Positions 31,431 to 41,712 of a stretch of DNA of 64,000 nucleotides are shown here, piece by piece. The notes beneath the pieces were generated by a model that was given only the letters and a program-made list of their open reading frames with translations, did not search any database and was not told the DNA's origin. The position numbers were made by a program, and so were the translations under genes. The stretch's first letter is position 1. Every line of letters starts with the position of its first letter. Where the stretch lies: positions 45,468,856 to 45,532,855 of the forward strand of contig NC_060063.1 of the NCBI RefSeq assembly GCF_020283565.1, given 5' to 3'. Source of the stretch: Trifolium pratense (lineage: Eukaryota; Streptophyta; Magnoliopsida; Fabales; Fabaceae).

Positions 31431-33458
31431 ATGTCAGAATCCGAGGAGGTTGTGGAAGCGCAGGGTGCAGAGAAGTATATGTTGGTCGACTGTATAACCG
31501 ATCCTGCACTGGATTGGGTTGCTCCAGAACCCCGGGGAATAGCTTCGGCGCTTACTCCCAAGGATCCTAGGTTATATACCACTGTCGAGCAGCGGAGGGC
31601 AAACGAGCCCCAACAGTGGTCGACTCGTCTACCCAGGGAGGATGAACGGGTGTGCTCGTCTTTTGACGGGCACGATTTTGCTATGTACGAGTTTGTTTTT
31701 AAGGAGATGGGGCTTAGACTGCCGTTCAGCCCTTTTGCGGCCAGTGTACTCAAAGCCTTGCAGGTGGCTCCGTCGCAGCTGCACCCTAACTCCTGGTCAT
31801 TTATAATGGGGTTCGAGCGTCTCTGCGTGTACAAAGGTGTTCGTCCCAGCCTTCCCCTCTTCTTTAGGATCTTTAAAATTCAGCGCAAGCCGACGAAGGA
31901 AGTAGGACAAGCACCTCGTCAAAATTGGGTTTCGTTGAAGCATCACGAGGATGTTAAACTCTTTAAGATGTTTGTGGATTCCGTTAAGGATTTCAAGGAG
32001 AGGTACTATGTCGTCCGGCCAGAGTCTCCATCTGCCCGGGATAGTTTAATGGAGCTGGAGGAAGATAGGGACGAGCAAGGTGTTGCTCGTAAGGATGCCA
32101 GCGGGCAAGTTATAGTTCGGGCAGTTCCTAAGTTCCCGTTAAGCTGGTCGTACACCCACTTCCAGAAGGAGCCTAAGGAATATACAACCGGGGACGCAGA
32201 TTTGTCTCCCGAGGACATGGCTGCCTTCGAGAGTTTGAAGGCCTTTGTGGCCGGTTTTACTCCCGGGGTCTGGACGACTCGTAAGGGAGTTACAATAAGA
32301 GATGAACACGGGGAGCCTAAGGCCTCTCCTCGTTTTATTAATACTAGGACCCTCCTCAAGTGCAAAAATGCCGGGGAGGTTAAACTGTGCTTGGGTATTG
32401 CTTCTTTTCTTTTTAACTTAGAAAAATTTATGTTATTGTTGTGTGTATTCCTCGTCCTTTACTAACGTGCTCGTCATTTATTTGCAGACGAAATGGAAAC
32501 TATTGCCGAGCGCATGTTGAAAGCCAAACAGGATGAGAAGGCGAGCAGGTCTGGCCGAGGAAAAAAGAAGATTGTTGCCAGAGTTTCCCAGGAAGTGAGG
32601 CCGGGGACCCCTTCCTTGCAGGTTATTGGGACCTCGGGTGGTGGTTCGGGCACCCCTACCTCAGCTCCCCGGCCTCCTCCAGCGAAGAGGACAAGAGAAG
32701 AAGATCCCCCGGTTGAGGAGGCGGGCATGGGTGCATGCAGCAAGTTTCCTGTTCCTCGGTGCTTTACCGTGGATAGATTTTTTGAAAAATATCCTCCGGA
32801 GGTCTTTGAAGCTGAAAGGACTGCTATTCTCGACCAGGAACCAGAGGTCCGTAAGCAGCAGCATGCTCGTGACATGGCTGCTGTGGTGCGAATGGTCTCG
32901 AGCTCCCTAGTCCTCGGTGACGACCGGGAGTCTTTACTCGAGCAGCTGAACAATGCCCAGGCCAGGCACGAGCGGGCCAAAAGTCGGATCAACCAGCTCA
33001 AAATTGATGTGGATGACCTTAAGGAGAAGCAAAAACGATGGGGTGACCAGCTGGATGAGCACCGTAAAAGGAGAGAGGAGTTGGAAGCTGCTCGGGCTGA
33101 GATTGAAAGGCTCACTGCTGCTATGGCGCCGGGCGAGAACGAGCACAAGGCTGCTGAGGGCTTGACCACCCGAGCAGACTTGGTCAAGGTGATTGCTCAG
33201 CTGTCCCATGACTTTGTAGAGGGCACTGAGTACGCTTTTGAGAATGCCGTGCAGCAAATCAAGTGCCTTAATCCTGACGTGGAATTGGTGACCCGGGGAA
33301 TGCATGTGAACGGGCAGGTCAAGGATGGGCAGATTGTTATCCCGGCTGGTCTGGCCGACTCTGATGAAGAGGAGGATGATGCTGAAGTGGCGTTCGAGGA
33401 GGGTCATGAAGACGAGCTGGGTGACGGGCACGAGCAGGAAGATAGGTGCGAGGAGTAG
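31431..33458 (+). CDS. Antisense ORF of Tat element (plant transposase-like, PF04195-type)
   Basis: Encoded on the strand opposite to gag-pol. Two exons: 31431-32394 and 32488-33458, joined by a 93-bp intron (GGTATTG...TTTGCAG) that keeps frame, giving 644 aa. The ATG at 31431 is preceded by a TTTCAG that may end an upstream intron. The N-terminal ~340 residues resemble the putative gypsy-type transposon domain of plant antisense ORFs (LPFSPFAASVLKALQVAPSQ, HPNSWSFIMGFERLC). The second exon starts basic, then Pro-rich, then a long coiled coil (about LEQLNNAQARHERAKSRINQ to LTAAMA), ending in an acidic tail (DSDEEEDDAE). Function in Tat elements is not established. The ORF is fully open here, which suggests it has been kept or is young. 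Confidence 0.85.
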
Positions 33459-33739
33459 ATGTCCCCGGCCTTTCTATTGTAATTTCCTTTCTATTGTAAT
33501 TTATTTTGTCTCTTTGAATTTTTGGGGCCTTTGAGCCATGGTTTGTAATTTTGGAACAAGTGGGCTTTTGTCCCCGTTTGATTTTTATGATAATTCCGGG
33601 CAGGTGCCCGTTTTATTTATCTATGCTTGTTTATAACTGCTCGTCTATACCTGCTCGCATGTATGTTTACATTTTCTGCTCGCGTGTATGTTTCCTCATT
33701 TTTTAACTTAGAAAATTTTACGAAATTTTGTTGTTTTAA

Positions 33740-34180
33740 AATTTCAACTGGGGAGCCTCCCCGTCTAATACTTAGAAAATTTTTGATGAAATTTTGTTTA
33801 AAATTTCAACCGGGGAGCCTCCCCGTCTAATAACTTAGAAAATTTTTGATGAAATTTTGTTGTTAAAATTTCAACCGGGGAGGTCTGGTCCCTACCTTTA
33901 ACTTAGCCAAATTTTTATGCTAATTTCTTGCTCAAAATCTGAGCCGGGGAGCTTGTCCCCATTTTTAACTTAACGAAATTTGTTGTTTAAACTTCGTGCC
34001 GGGGAGCTTACCTCCCCGTTATTGAGGTGCTCGTCTGGGCATGCTGGTATGCTCATTCGAGCAAGTTGGTGTGCTAAGTTTTGCCTGTTTATTTTTTATG
34101 CCTATTTTGTATGCTTATCATATTTTTGCATTTATGAATGTTGCGCTCGTTGTTATTTTGCCGGGGAGGTTTCCCCTGCT
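33740..34180. repeat. Hairpin repeat block right of antisense ORF
   Basis: The same CCGGGGAG...CTCCCCG word recurs at 33748, 33810, 33875, 33944 and 33999, with a decayed copy near 34160. Spacers are AACTTAGAAAATTTT and GAAATTTTGTTGTT-type. Units are 55-69 bp. Together with 30969-31265 they bracket the antisense ORF. Confidence 0.85.
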
Positions 34181-34548
34181 TGATACTGAGCATGTTTTAT
34201 TGAGGGTAGTCTCCTCTGTTTTGACTTAAACAGTTTAGAGAACTGTATAAGCACTTAGAGTTGTTTCTAAGTTACGCGAATACAAGCACGCTAGTGTACC
34301 TTTCTTCGCAACCTGAACCTCCCATCGCGAGCTGGGTGCTAGGTCGTGGCACAGGGACGATGGGCTCGTTTCAAGAGTTATCCTCGTCTAGCAGGAGTTC
34401 CATTTCCCTTATGGTGAATTAGTTCCCCTGCTATGGTTTTAGATGAGCACGTGTGCCATGGTGCCCTCCGTTGTTTAAGGTGCTCGATTCGTTGTGTTCT
34501 GAAGTGCGAGCAGCCCTTTTTTTTTTTTTTTTTTGGTGTGGCAATAAC

Positions 34549-37389
34549 TTAGCTGTAATACTGTTTCAATTTCTGAGCGTTCCAAGGTCGAGGAAGTTTC
34601 TTTCCTCGAAGGTCCTCGAGATAGTATGCACCATTTTCTGTTTTGTCAATGACACGGTATGGTCCTTCCCAATTGGGTGCAAGTTTGCCATCCTGGGAGT
34701 CTGCATTGCGTCTTAGGACGAGGCTGCCCACTTCGAATTCTCTTTTGATGACTTTGGTGTCATGCCGGGCAGCTATTTTCTGCTTCAGGGTGGCCTCCTT
34801 TAAGGAAGCTCCTGTTCGAATTTCTTCGACGAGGTCAAGCTCCTCTCGAAGTGCTTCGTCATTCTGTTCCTCGTCTAGAGGTTGCTCAGTCCGACGAGAT
34901 GGTTCCCCAATCTCTACGGGGATAACTGCCTCCGTTCCATATACCATTCGGAAGGGGGTCTCTCCAGTTGTGGAGTGTGGGGTTGTTCGATAGGCCCAAA
35001 GTACATTGTCAAGCTCTTCGACCCATTTCTTTTTGTTTTGGTCAAGTCTTCTTCGTAACCCTCTTAGGATTACTCTGTTGGCTGCTTCAGCTTGCCCGTT
35101 GGTTTGGGGGTGCTCGACCGATGTGAAGTGCTGCTTGGTGCCCAGGGCAACAAGGAATGCTTGAAAATCTTTGTCTGTAAACTGTGTTCCGTTGTCTGTG
35201 ACTACCACCTGTGGTATTCCGAATCTAGCTAGCACATTTCTTTTGAAGAAGCGCAGGATTCTGAGCGACGTTATGTCGGAGAGGGGTTCGGCTTCCACCC
35301 ACTTTGTGAAGTAGTCCACTGCTACTATTAAGTAACGATTTTGATAAAGTCCTTTGGTAAAAGGACCAAGTAAGTCCATGCCCCACCAGGCGAAGGGCCA
35401 GGGGGAAGACAAAGACTTTAGTTCTCGAGGGGGAGCTAAGTGCATATCCCCATGCCTTTGGCATTTGTCACATTTTTTTACGTGGTCTTTGGCGTCCTGT
35501 TGCATAGTAGGCCAATAGTACCCTGCTCGTAGAGCTTTCCTGGCAAGTGACCTTCCTCCCAGGTGTTGGGCGTTAATGCCCTCATGGACTTCGCGTAGGA
35601 TGTAATCTGCTGTGTCCTCGTCCACACATTTTAGGAGATGAATGGAGAATCCTCTCCTGTATAATTTTCCATCAAGGATGACATAGGAGCAGGCTCTTCG
35701 TCTGACTATAGCTGCTTGTTTCTGGTCGTCAGGGAGAGTTCCGTGCTCGAGGAAGTTGTATACTGGAGTCATCCAACAGTCTTTGTCGCCAATGACGTTT
35801 ATGTCCACAACCTTGCTTGGTTTTTCTATGCTTGGACGAGGGAGTATCTCTTGGATGACAGATTTGTTTCCGCCCTTCCTTTTTGTGCTTGCCAGCTTGG
35901 ACAGGATATCTGCCCTTTTGTTGTGTTCGCGGGGAACATGTAATATTTCAACAGAGTTGAACTTTGTGATCTTTTCCTTTACTAGCACTAGGTATTCAGA
36001 GAGGTTATCATTTTTGGTCTGATACTCTCCTAGCACCTGCGAGGCGACTAGTTGTGAATCTGTGTAGATTTTTATCTCCTTGGCCTGCAGGTCCTCGGCC
36101 AAACGTAGTCCAGCGAGGAATGCTTCATATTCTGCTTGGTTGTATGAAGTTGGGAAGGATAGTGCTAGGGACACCTCGATTAGTAAGCCATTCTCATTTT
36201 CAAGAATGATACCTGCACCTGCTCCTGTGGCGCTTGATGCTCCATCCACAAAGATTGTCCATTTATCTGCTCCGTCCACTGTAGGGGAGGAGCTCGTCAT
36301 CTCTGCGACGAAGTCAGCTAGGACTTGGGCTTTTAGAGCTTTTCTGCTCTCGTAACGAATGTCGAATTCTGAGAGTTCGAGGGACCATTTGAGCATCCTG
36401 CCCGCCATATCTGGTCGGCCAAGCAAAGACTTGATTGGTTGGTCTGTTCGGACCACAATTGTATGGGCCAAGAAATAATGTCTTAGTCTCCTCGCAGCAT
36501 AAACTAGTGCAAGGGCTATTTTTTCAATTTGTTGGTACCTTAGTTCAGGACCCTGCAAGGCTTTGCTCGTAAAGTATACTGGTTTCTGCCCTTCGTTTGT
36601 CTCACGAATAAGAGCTGCACTTACAGCCTCTGAGGCGACGGAAAGGTACAGGTATAATACCTCCTCGTCATTTGGTCGTGAGAGGACAGGTGGCTCTGAT
36701 AATGCCTTTTTCAGATATTGGAGAGCTTGCTCGCATTCATCTGTCCATTCGAAGACTGCTTCTATCTTTAGTAGTTTGAAAAATGGAAGTGCATGTTGTG
36801 CTGATTTGGATACAAATCTGGAAAGCGATGTTAGCATTCCATTAAGAGTTTGTATGGACTTCTTATCGCTCGGAGTGGGGAGCTCGGCGAAAGCTCTGCA
36901 CTTGTCAGGGTTGGCTTCAATTCCTCGCTCGGTTAGGTAAAACCCCAGGAATTTTCCTGCTCGGACCCCGAAGGTGCACTTCTCTGGATTGAATCTCATG
37001 TTGTATTTTCTGGCCTGCTCGAACACCTTTCGAAGGTGCACGACATGGTCGAGTTCCTCGGGGGATTTTACGATCATGTCGTCCATGTATACCTCGAGCA
37101 TGTCTCCTATTTGTCCTCGGAAGACTTTGTTCATCATTCGCTGGTATGTAGCTCCTGCATTTTTGAGACCGAAGGGCATTACGTTGTAGTAATAGTTGCC
37201 CGACTCGGTCATGAAAGCTGTTTTTTCTCTATCTGCTACTGCCATTGGAATTTGGTTATAACCTGAATAAGCATCCATAAAAGACAATAATTTAAAGCCA
37301 GAAGAATTATCAACAAGTCTATCAATGCAAGGTAAGGGATAAGAGTCTTTAGGGCAAGCCCTGTTAAGATCGGTATAGTCACAACACAT
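34549..37389 (-). CDS. Tat pol: RT-RNase H-archaeal-type RNase H-integrase
   Basis: 946 codons from the first ATG; the frame is open further upstream to about 37605, taking in the RT start (TTWLSNVVLVKKSNGKWR). RT has CCDYTDLNRACPKDSYPLP and catalytic VYMDDMIVKS. RNase H follows (YFTSKALQGPELRYQQIEK, VRTDQPIKSLL). Then a second RNase H (IFVDGASSATGAGAGI, NQAEYEAFLAGL, IYTDSQLVASQV, REHNKRADILSKLA), diagnostic of Tat. Integrase has the zinc-binding segment (HEGINAQHLGGRS ... CDKC) and the core (WGMDLLGPF, VVTDNGTQFTDKDF, HPQTNGQAEAANR). It ends at 34549 with KLPRPWNAQKLKQYYS. All catalytic motifs look intact. Convergent with the antisense ORF about 1.1 kb away. Confidence 0.94.
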   Translation of the reverse strand: MCCDYTDLNRACPKDSYPLPCIDRLVDNSSGFKLLSFMDAYSGYNQIPMAVADREKTAFMTESGNYYYNVMPFGLKNAGATYQRMMNKVFRGQIGDMLEVYMDDMIVKSPEELDHVVHLRKVFEQARKYNMRFNPEKCTFGVRAGKFLGFYLTERGIEANPDKCRAFAELPTPSDKKSIQTLNGMLTSLSRFVSKSAQHALPFFKLLKIEAVFEWTDECEQALQYLKKALSEPPVLSRPNDEEVLYLYLSVASEAVSAALIRETNEGQKPVYFTSKALQGPELRYQQIEKIALALVYAARRLRHYFLAHTIVVRTDQPIKSLLGRPDMAGRMLKWSLELSEFDIRYESRKALKAQVLADFVAEMTSSSPTVDGADKWTIFVDGASSATGAGAGIILENENGLLIEVSLALSFPTSYNQAEYEAFLAGLRLAEDLQAKEIKIYTDSQLVASQVLGEYQTKNDNLSEYLVLVKEKITKFNSVEILHVPREHNKRADILSKLASTKRKGGNKSVIQEILPRPSIEKPSKVVDINVIGDKDCWMTPVYNFLEHGTLPDDQKQAAIVRRRACSYVILDGKLYRRGFSIHLLKCVDEDTADYILREVHEGINAQHLGGRSLARKALRAGYYWPTMQQDAKDHVKKCDKCQRHGDMHLAPPRELKSLSSPWPFAWWGMDLLGPFTKGLYQNRYLIVAVDYFTKWVEAEPLSDITSLRILRFFKRNVLARFGIPQVVVTDNGTQFTDKDFQAFLVALGTKQHFTSVEHPQTNGQAEAANRVILRGLRRRLDQNKKKWVEELDNVLWAYRTTPHSTTGETPFRMVYGTEAVIPVEIGEPSRRTEQPLDEEQNDEALREELDLVEEIRTGASLKEATLKQKIAARHDTKVIKREFEVGSLVLRRNADSQDGKLAPNWEGPYRVIDKTENGAYYLEDLRGKKLPRPWNAQKLKQYYS

Positions 37390-37583
37390 CCTCCACTTTC
37401 CATTAGATTTTTTGACGAGTACAACGTTGGACAGCCAGGTTGTATACCTGGCCTCCGAAATGAAATTTGCCTCTAAGAGGTCTTTTACACATTTTTCTGC
37501 AGCCTCCGATTTCTCAGGAGACTGCCTACGCCTACGTTGTACAATGGGAAGTGCAGCGGGATCAATAGTCAGCTGGTGACATG

Positions 37584-40370
37584 CTATGTTGGGGTCAAGC
37601 CGGGCATCTCGGAAGCGTGCCAGGCGAACAGATCAGCATTTTCCTTCAAGCAGGCTTCAAGTTGCTTCCTAGCAAGCTCGGGGAGCCCAGTCCCAATCTT
37701 CGCTGCCCTGCTCGGGTCTCTTCCGAAGGGCATCAGCTCGAACTCCCCGTCTGGAACTGGACGACGGTGCTCTTGGCTTGCCTCGTCGTCTTCCTTCTTC
37801 TCTTTGCGGAGCTTCTTCTCATCCTTGTTTTCCTGTTTGGAAAAGCGGCTGTCGAGGTCGATGGAGCTGATTTCTGGCAAGGGTAGGGAAGTTGTTGCCT
37901 TGGACTTCTTGGACTCGGGGAGCTGCCCGATATATTCATTTCCTTTGGAGGACGCATTGAAGACTCTCCTTGCAGCTTCAATGTCTCCATGTAGTGTCGC
38001 GACTTGGCCTTTATGAGTATAATACTTCATCTTGAGGTGGGCAGTTGAAGGGACAGCCATTAAGTCAGCAATAGCTGTCCGGCCCAGGATGCACTGGTAG
38101 AGAGAAGGGCAGTCTACTACCAGGAATTTCACTTTGATAGTTTTTGAAGTTTCTTCAGAGCCTACGGTGACTAGCAGGTCTACATAGCCCCATGGCTTAG
38201 TTGTTGCTCCATTAAATCCGGAGAGATCAGATCCAAAATAAGGAGTGAGGTAGGTTTCATCTAGTTGCAGAGTCTTGAAAAGTTGGGAATACATGATATC
38301 ACAGGAGCTTCCTTGGTCGACCAGTACCCTGCGGACGTCCATATTTGCCATGTCCACTCTGATGAGCAGGGGTATCTGGGAGTTTGCAGTTCCACCGGGC
38401 AGCTCTTCCATATAGAAGGCTAAGGGCTTTGATTGCCCTTTCGGTTTATCCAAAGTTGCACTTAGGTTGGAGGAGCCATCTATCAATTCTTCAAATTTTC
38501 TCTTGATGGATCCCACAGTCTGTTTGTCAAAACCTCCACCAGAGATAACCATAGCTTGGGCAAGTGCGTCCCATTTGCTCAGCGTGGGAGCAACATAGGT
38601 GTCGTCCAAGTAGTCAGGGACAAAGAAGTCTTCAGGTCTGGAGATGGCAAGGGCAACTGGCTTGTGCCCGGATTTTTCTGGTGCAGCTTCTTCAGTGTTG
38701 CTGGTCTCAGCAGCTTCTGCCCGGGGAGCATTGCCCCTCTTCACGTATTGTTTGATTTGCCCATTTCTAATCAAAATTTCAATTGCGTCTTTCAATTGGA
38801 TGCAGTCGTCAGTCAGATGGCCGTAGCCTTTGTGGTACTTGCAGTATTTGTTCTTGTCTTGGCCAGGCTTTGAGGGTTGTTGTCTTGGAAATTTAATTCC
38901 TGCTTTAGTGAACTCAGCTGAGTTGCACTCTTTCCAAATTTCTTCCCGAATTTTACTAAGGGGAGTATAGTTGTTGAATGTGCTGGGAGGTCCACGGGGT
39001 TCTCTAGGCCTTTCGCCTCTTCGTCTTCCTCCTCCTCGGCTGGACTGTTCAGCATTTGAATGAAGAGCAGGCTGGTTGTTTCCTGCTCGCCCATAACGGG
39101 CAGCATCTGCAGCTTGTTGTTCCTCATATTGGATGTAGGCTTGAGATTTAAGGAGGAGGTCGCTAAAGGTGCGCGGTTTTTCAATTCCCACGGCTCTTGC
39201 AAAGTCACTGTTTGGCCTAAGGCCCCTTTGTAGCAGGTACTTCTTCATGTCATCAGTTGTTTCTACTTGGACGGCTTCCTTGTTGAACCTCTCTATGAAA
39301 CTGCGGAGAGATTCATTATCAGCTTGGAAGATGGCGTCCAAGACTGCCTCAGTCTTTGGTTGCTTGCGGGAAGCAGTGAAGTGCCTGCAGAATTGGTCGG
39401 TCAGATCCATCCATGAGATAACGGAGCGAGGAGCTAGGCTGTGGTACCAGGCCATAGCTCCCTTTCTTAGTGTAGTTGGGAAGATTCTGCATCTAATTGC
39501 TCCGTTGACCCTTAAGAAGTTCAGGGTAGCATTGACTGATGCGATGTGTTCGTCTGGGTCAGTAAGTCCATCATAAGCTGGGAGAGGAGGTGGTCGCTCA
39601 CATCCCTTTGGAACGGGTGCTTGAAGGATGTCGTGAGATAAAGGGCAGCGAGGATCCTCCTCGTCACTCTCTTGTGAGTTTAGGGGAGGTGAGCCCTCAC
39701 GATCAGGAGTTGGGCTCCTGGAGAATTGGTCAGTGTGATGGCTGCGGCTTACTGGCTGCCCTTGTTTGGTCATCAAGCTGAGTCCCTGGGGAGAATGACG
39801 ACGAGGAGGTGTTCGGTCCACAATTTTTCCTTTTTTCACATTTGGAGAAGATATACCCTCGCGGGGAGGGGAGACATGGTCTCTTTTCTTGCCAGGTTGC
39901 TCAATCCTCTCAAGGGCAGGTCGTCGTTGTCTGACAGTTTCCTGACGAGGAGGGGATTGAGAAGTAGGAGTTCTCCTCGGGGGAGAGTTGTTCCTTGAGA
40001 ATCGCTGATTCCTTTCCAAGCGATCGAGTCTCAGATTCTGCTCGTCCATTCGGCGATTCTGGCCTTGGAGAGCTTCGGTGGTTTGTTTCAGGGCAGCAAT
40101 GAGTGTTGCTAGTTCAGCATTGGTAACTGAAGCAGCGGACAAGTCGGTCTCTGCTGATTTGCCCTGCTCGGACTGAGGGCGCTTCCCTGCCTGCTTCTCA
40201 GTCAGGACGACCAAGTCGCCATCCTCAGAAGTCCAGGAAGTTTCCTGCCCGTCTCTAGGGTCTGACTCGGGGAGGGCCTGGAGGTCAGTGATGAGAGCAG
40301 GAGACAGACGGGGAGAAGATGGAGGAGCAGCGTCCTCAACGTCATTGTTGAAATGAGATGAACTGGCCAT
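37584..40370 (-). CDS. Tat gag-protease
   Basis: 928 aa from ATG 40370. The N-terminus is a charged, Pro/Ser-rich region with a short coiled coil (LQGQNRRMDEQNLRLDRLER). Retrotransposon Gag domain about residues 235-400 (YDGLTDPDEHIASVNATLNF, WYHSLAPRSVISW, FIERFNKEAVQVE). Zinc-binding-like CKYHKGYGHLTDDC near 510. The protease has VLVDQGSSCDIMYSQLF, Gln in place of the Thr of DTGS. The frame ends at 37584 right after AWHASEMPG; the continuation into RT is in another frame, from a probable one-base loss near 37605. A programmed shift is an alternative. Confidence 0.93.
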   Translation of the reverse strand: MASSSHFNNDVEDAAPPSSPRLSPALITDLQALPESDPRDGQETSWTSEDGDLVVLTEKQAGKRPQSEQGKSAETDLSAASVTNAELATLIAALKQTTEALQGQNRRMDEQNLRLDRLERNQRFSRNNSPPRRTPTSQSPPRQETVRQRRPALERIEQPGKKRDHVSPPREGISSPNVKKGKIVDRTPPRRHSPQGLSLMTKQGQPVSRSHHTDQFSRSPTPDREGSPPLNSQESDEEDPRCPLSHDILQAPVPKGCERPPPLPAYDGLTDPDEHIASVNATLNFLRVNGAIRCRIFPTTLRKGAMAWYHSLAPRSVISWMDLTDQFCRHFTASRKQPKTEAVLDAIFQADNESLRSFIERFNKEAVQVETTDDMKKYLLQRGLRPNSDFARAVGIEKPRTFSDLLLKSQAYIQYEEQQAADAARYGRAGNNQPALHSNAEQSSRGGGRRRGERPREPRGPPSTFNNYTPLSKIREEIWKECNSAEFTKAGIKFPRQQPSKPGQDKNKYCKYHKGYGHLTDDCIQLKDAIEILIRNGQIKQYVKRGNAPRAEAAETSNTEEAAPEKSGHKPVALAISRPEDFFVPDYLDDTYVAPTLSKWDALAQAMVISGGGFDKQTVGSIKRKFEELIDGSSNLSATLDKPKGQSKPLAFYMEELPGGTANSQIPLLIRVDMANMDVRRVLVDQGSSCDIMYSQLFKTLQLDETYLTPYFGSDLSGFNGATTKPWGYVDLLVTVGSEETSKTIKVKFLVVDCPSLYQCILGRTAIADLMAVPSTAHLKMKYYTHKGQVATLHGDIEAARRVFNASSKGNEYIGQLPESKKSKATTSLPLPEISSIDLDSRFSKQENKDEKKLRKEKKEDDEASQEHRRPVPDGEFELMPFGRDPSRAAKIGTGLPELARKQLEACLKENADLFAWHASEMPGLTPT

Positions 40371-40442
40371 GATGAAAAAGTGATTGATTGGTTTTGTTCT
40401 TTGGTTTTCTTGCTCGAAACAAAGAAGGGGAGAACTCAGTTT

Positions 40443-40458
40443 CCCACAGTCGGCGCCA
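40443..40458 (-). other. Primer binding site, Tat element
   Basis: The minus strand reads TGGCGCCGACTGTGGG one base after the 5' LTR, the TGGCGCC-type tRNA-complementary site common in Tat elements. Confidence 0.85.
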
Positions 40459-40459
40459 C

Positions 40460-40916
40460 TGATCTTAACTGTTGATCAGAACAGGTAGAAGGCCAGCTGG
40501 AAGTCCGTTGAGCAGGTGGTAGGCAGCAAGTCCGAGCAGATGATCCACGGAGGGGGGGGTTGTACCTGCAGGTGCTCCGATGCCTAAGTCAGTAAGGGTA
40601 GAGAGCAAAAGAGATACTAGAGAGAAGTTAGAGAGAGAGAGAGTAATTGTGATAATGAATAGTGTTCTACCTTGCTCTCTCATGAGGGAGAGTATTTATA
40701 GCCCCCAGCTCTGGGCCAAAGGTCCTCTTAGTGGGCTGGATTAGCCAAGGCCCATTAAGAGGGACTGCTAAGATATTACCCTTAGATAGTGGGTAGAGTA
40801 GTAATTTTACCCTATCTTGGTTGAGAGGTTGTGTCATGCTAACATGGAGGTGATTGGGCAAGTCATGTGGACTTTGTGAGGGTCTAGGTGGACTAGCATT
40901 AGTCTAGTCCAGAACA
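40460..40916 (-). repeat. 5' LTR of Tat element
   Basis: 457 bp. It is the 5' LTR because the PBS adjoins it on the left and gag reads leftward. Confidence 0.95.
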
Positions 40917-40921
40917 GTTTC

Positions 40922-41451
40922 TTATAAAAAAAATCGGAGAAAGAACTATTATTTTCAAAACTGATAAGATCATACATTATCAATCATCAATCAGTCTAAA
41001 CAAATCATTTCCCTTATGGTTACTGGTTAGTGACACAATTTCTACTTAGTATCATGAATATGGACCCAAATTTTGCAATGGTGCAATTTTGCAATGGTGC
41101 AAGAAGTAGCTGTTATGACTTGTGTATTAATATGAGGGGGCAAAAATGAGAGGAAAGAAACTGGGGGGTACATATATAGGTCAGTGTCAAGCCTATGTGT
41201 CGATTTTTCATGGTGCAAATTCTTAACCACCACTATTGTGTTGTTGCCTAAAATATATGTAGGGATACCCTTTAAATATAAATTTCTGAATACCATAAAT
41301 CCACAACCTACTTCTTAAAGACAAAGGTACCGACTCCTAATAGAAAGGTATATTTGATGTTGAAATCTATTATGAAAAGTACTAGTATGCAACAATATTA
41401 AGATTTAAACATTAAATTAGTCTATGTAACTATAATAATTTTGGTTTAGTC
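40922..41451. other. Intergenic between Tat and small copia
   Basis: No gene. A short direct duplication TTTTGCAATGGTGCAA occurs at about 41070-41102. Confidence 0.4.
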
Positions 41452-41456
41452 TTCAA

Positions 41457-41698
41457 TGTTAGGATGCTCAATTATGTTAGTTGTATAGTTTAATTGTGTG
41501 TATAAGTGTTGGTTAGATTGTTGCTTGGGCTTTAAGTAAAGCAGGCCTGCGCGCGCGTGCCTGGCTTAGGAAGCCTGCGAGCTTGGCTGCTGGCCTGCGT
41601 GCCTTGCTTGTGCCTAAGCTTACTTGTGTTGTGACATTGCCTATATAAGGCTTGTATTGTTGTTAGTAATGAATAAGAAGTACTGATTTACTTCAACA
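41457..41698 (+). repeat. 5' LTR of small copia
   Basis: 242 bp. Unusual GC island CCTGCGCGCGCGTGCCTGG. CCTATATAAGGC near 41640 is a good TATA candidate for the element promoter. Confidence 0.93.
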
Positions 41699-41700
41699 AT

Positions 41701-41712
41701 TGGTATCAGAGC
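41701..41712 (+). other. Primer binding site, small copia
   Basis: TGGTATCAGAGC, the exact plant initiator-Met tRNA complement, two bases after the 5' LTR. Confidence 0.93.

Larger units (their letters stand above)
29790..40916 (-). mobile_element. Tat-lineage Ty3/gypsy retrotransposon with antisense ORF
   Basis: 11.1-kb element, target duplication GTTTC (29785-29789 and 40917-40921), LTRs of 454 and 457 bp. From the 5' (right) end: LTR, PBS, gag-protease (40370-37584), RT-RNase H-second RNase H-integrase (to 34549), non-coding spacer with hairpin repeats, an antisense ORF on the plus strand (31431-33458), another hairpin repeat block, PPT, LTR. Dual RNase H and an antisense ORF near the 3' LTR are hallmarks of the Tat lineage. 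The LTRs differ by a few substitutions and two small indels, so insertion is fairly recent. One frame change between protease and RT is the only coding defect noted. Confidence 0.96.

Noticed and set aside
32474..33187. Minus-strand ORF of 237 aa opposite the Tat antisense ORF
   Set aside because: Shadow of the second exon of the plus-strand ORF; Ser/Leu-rich with no domain.
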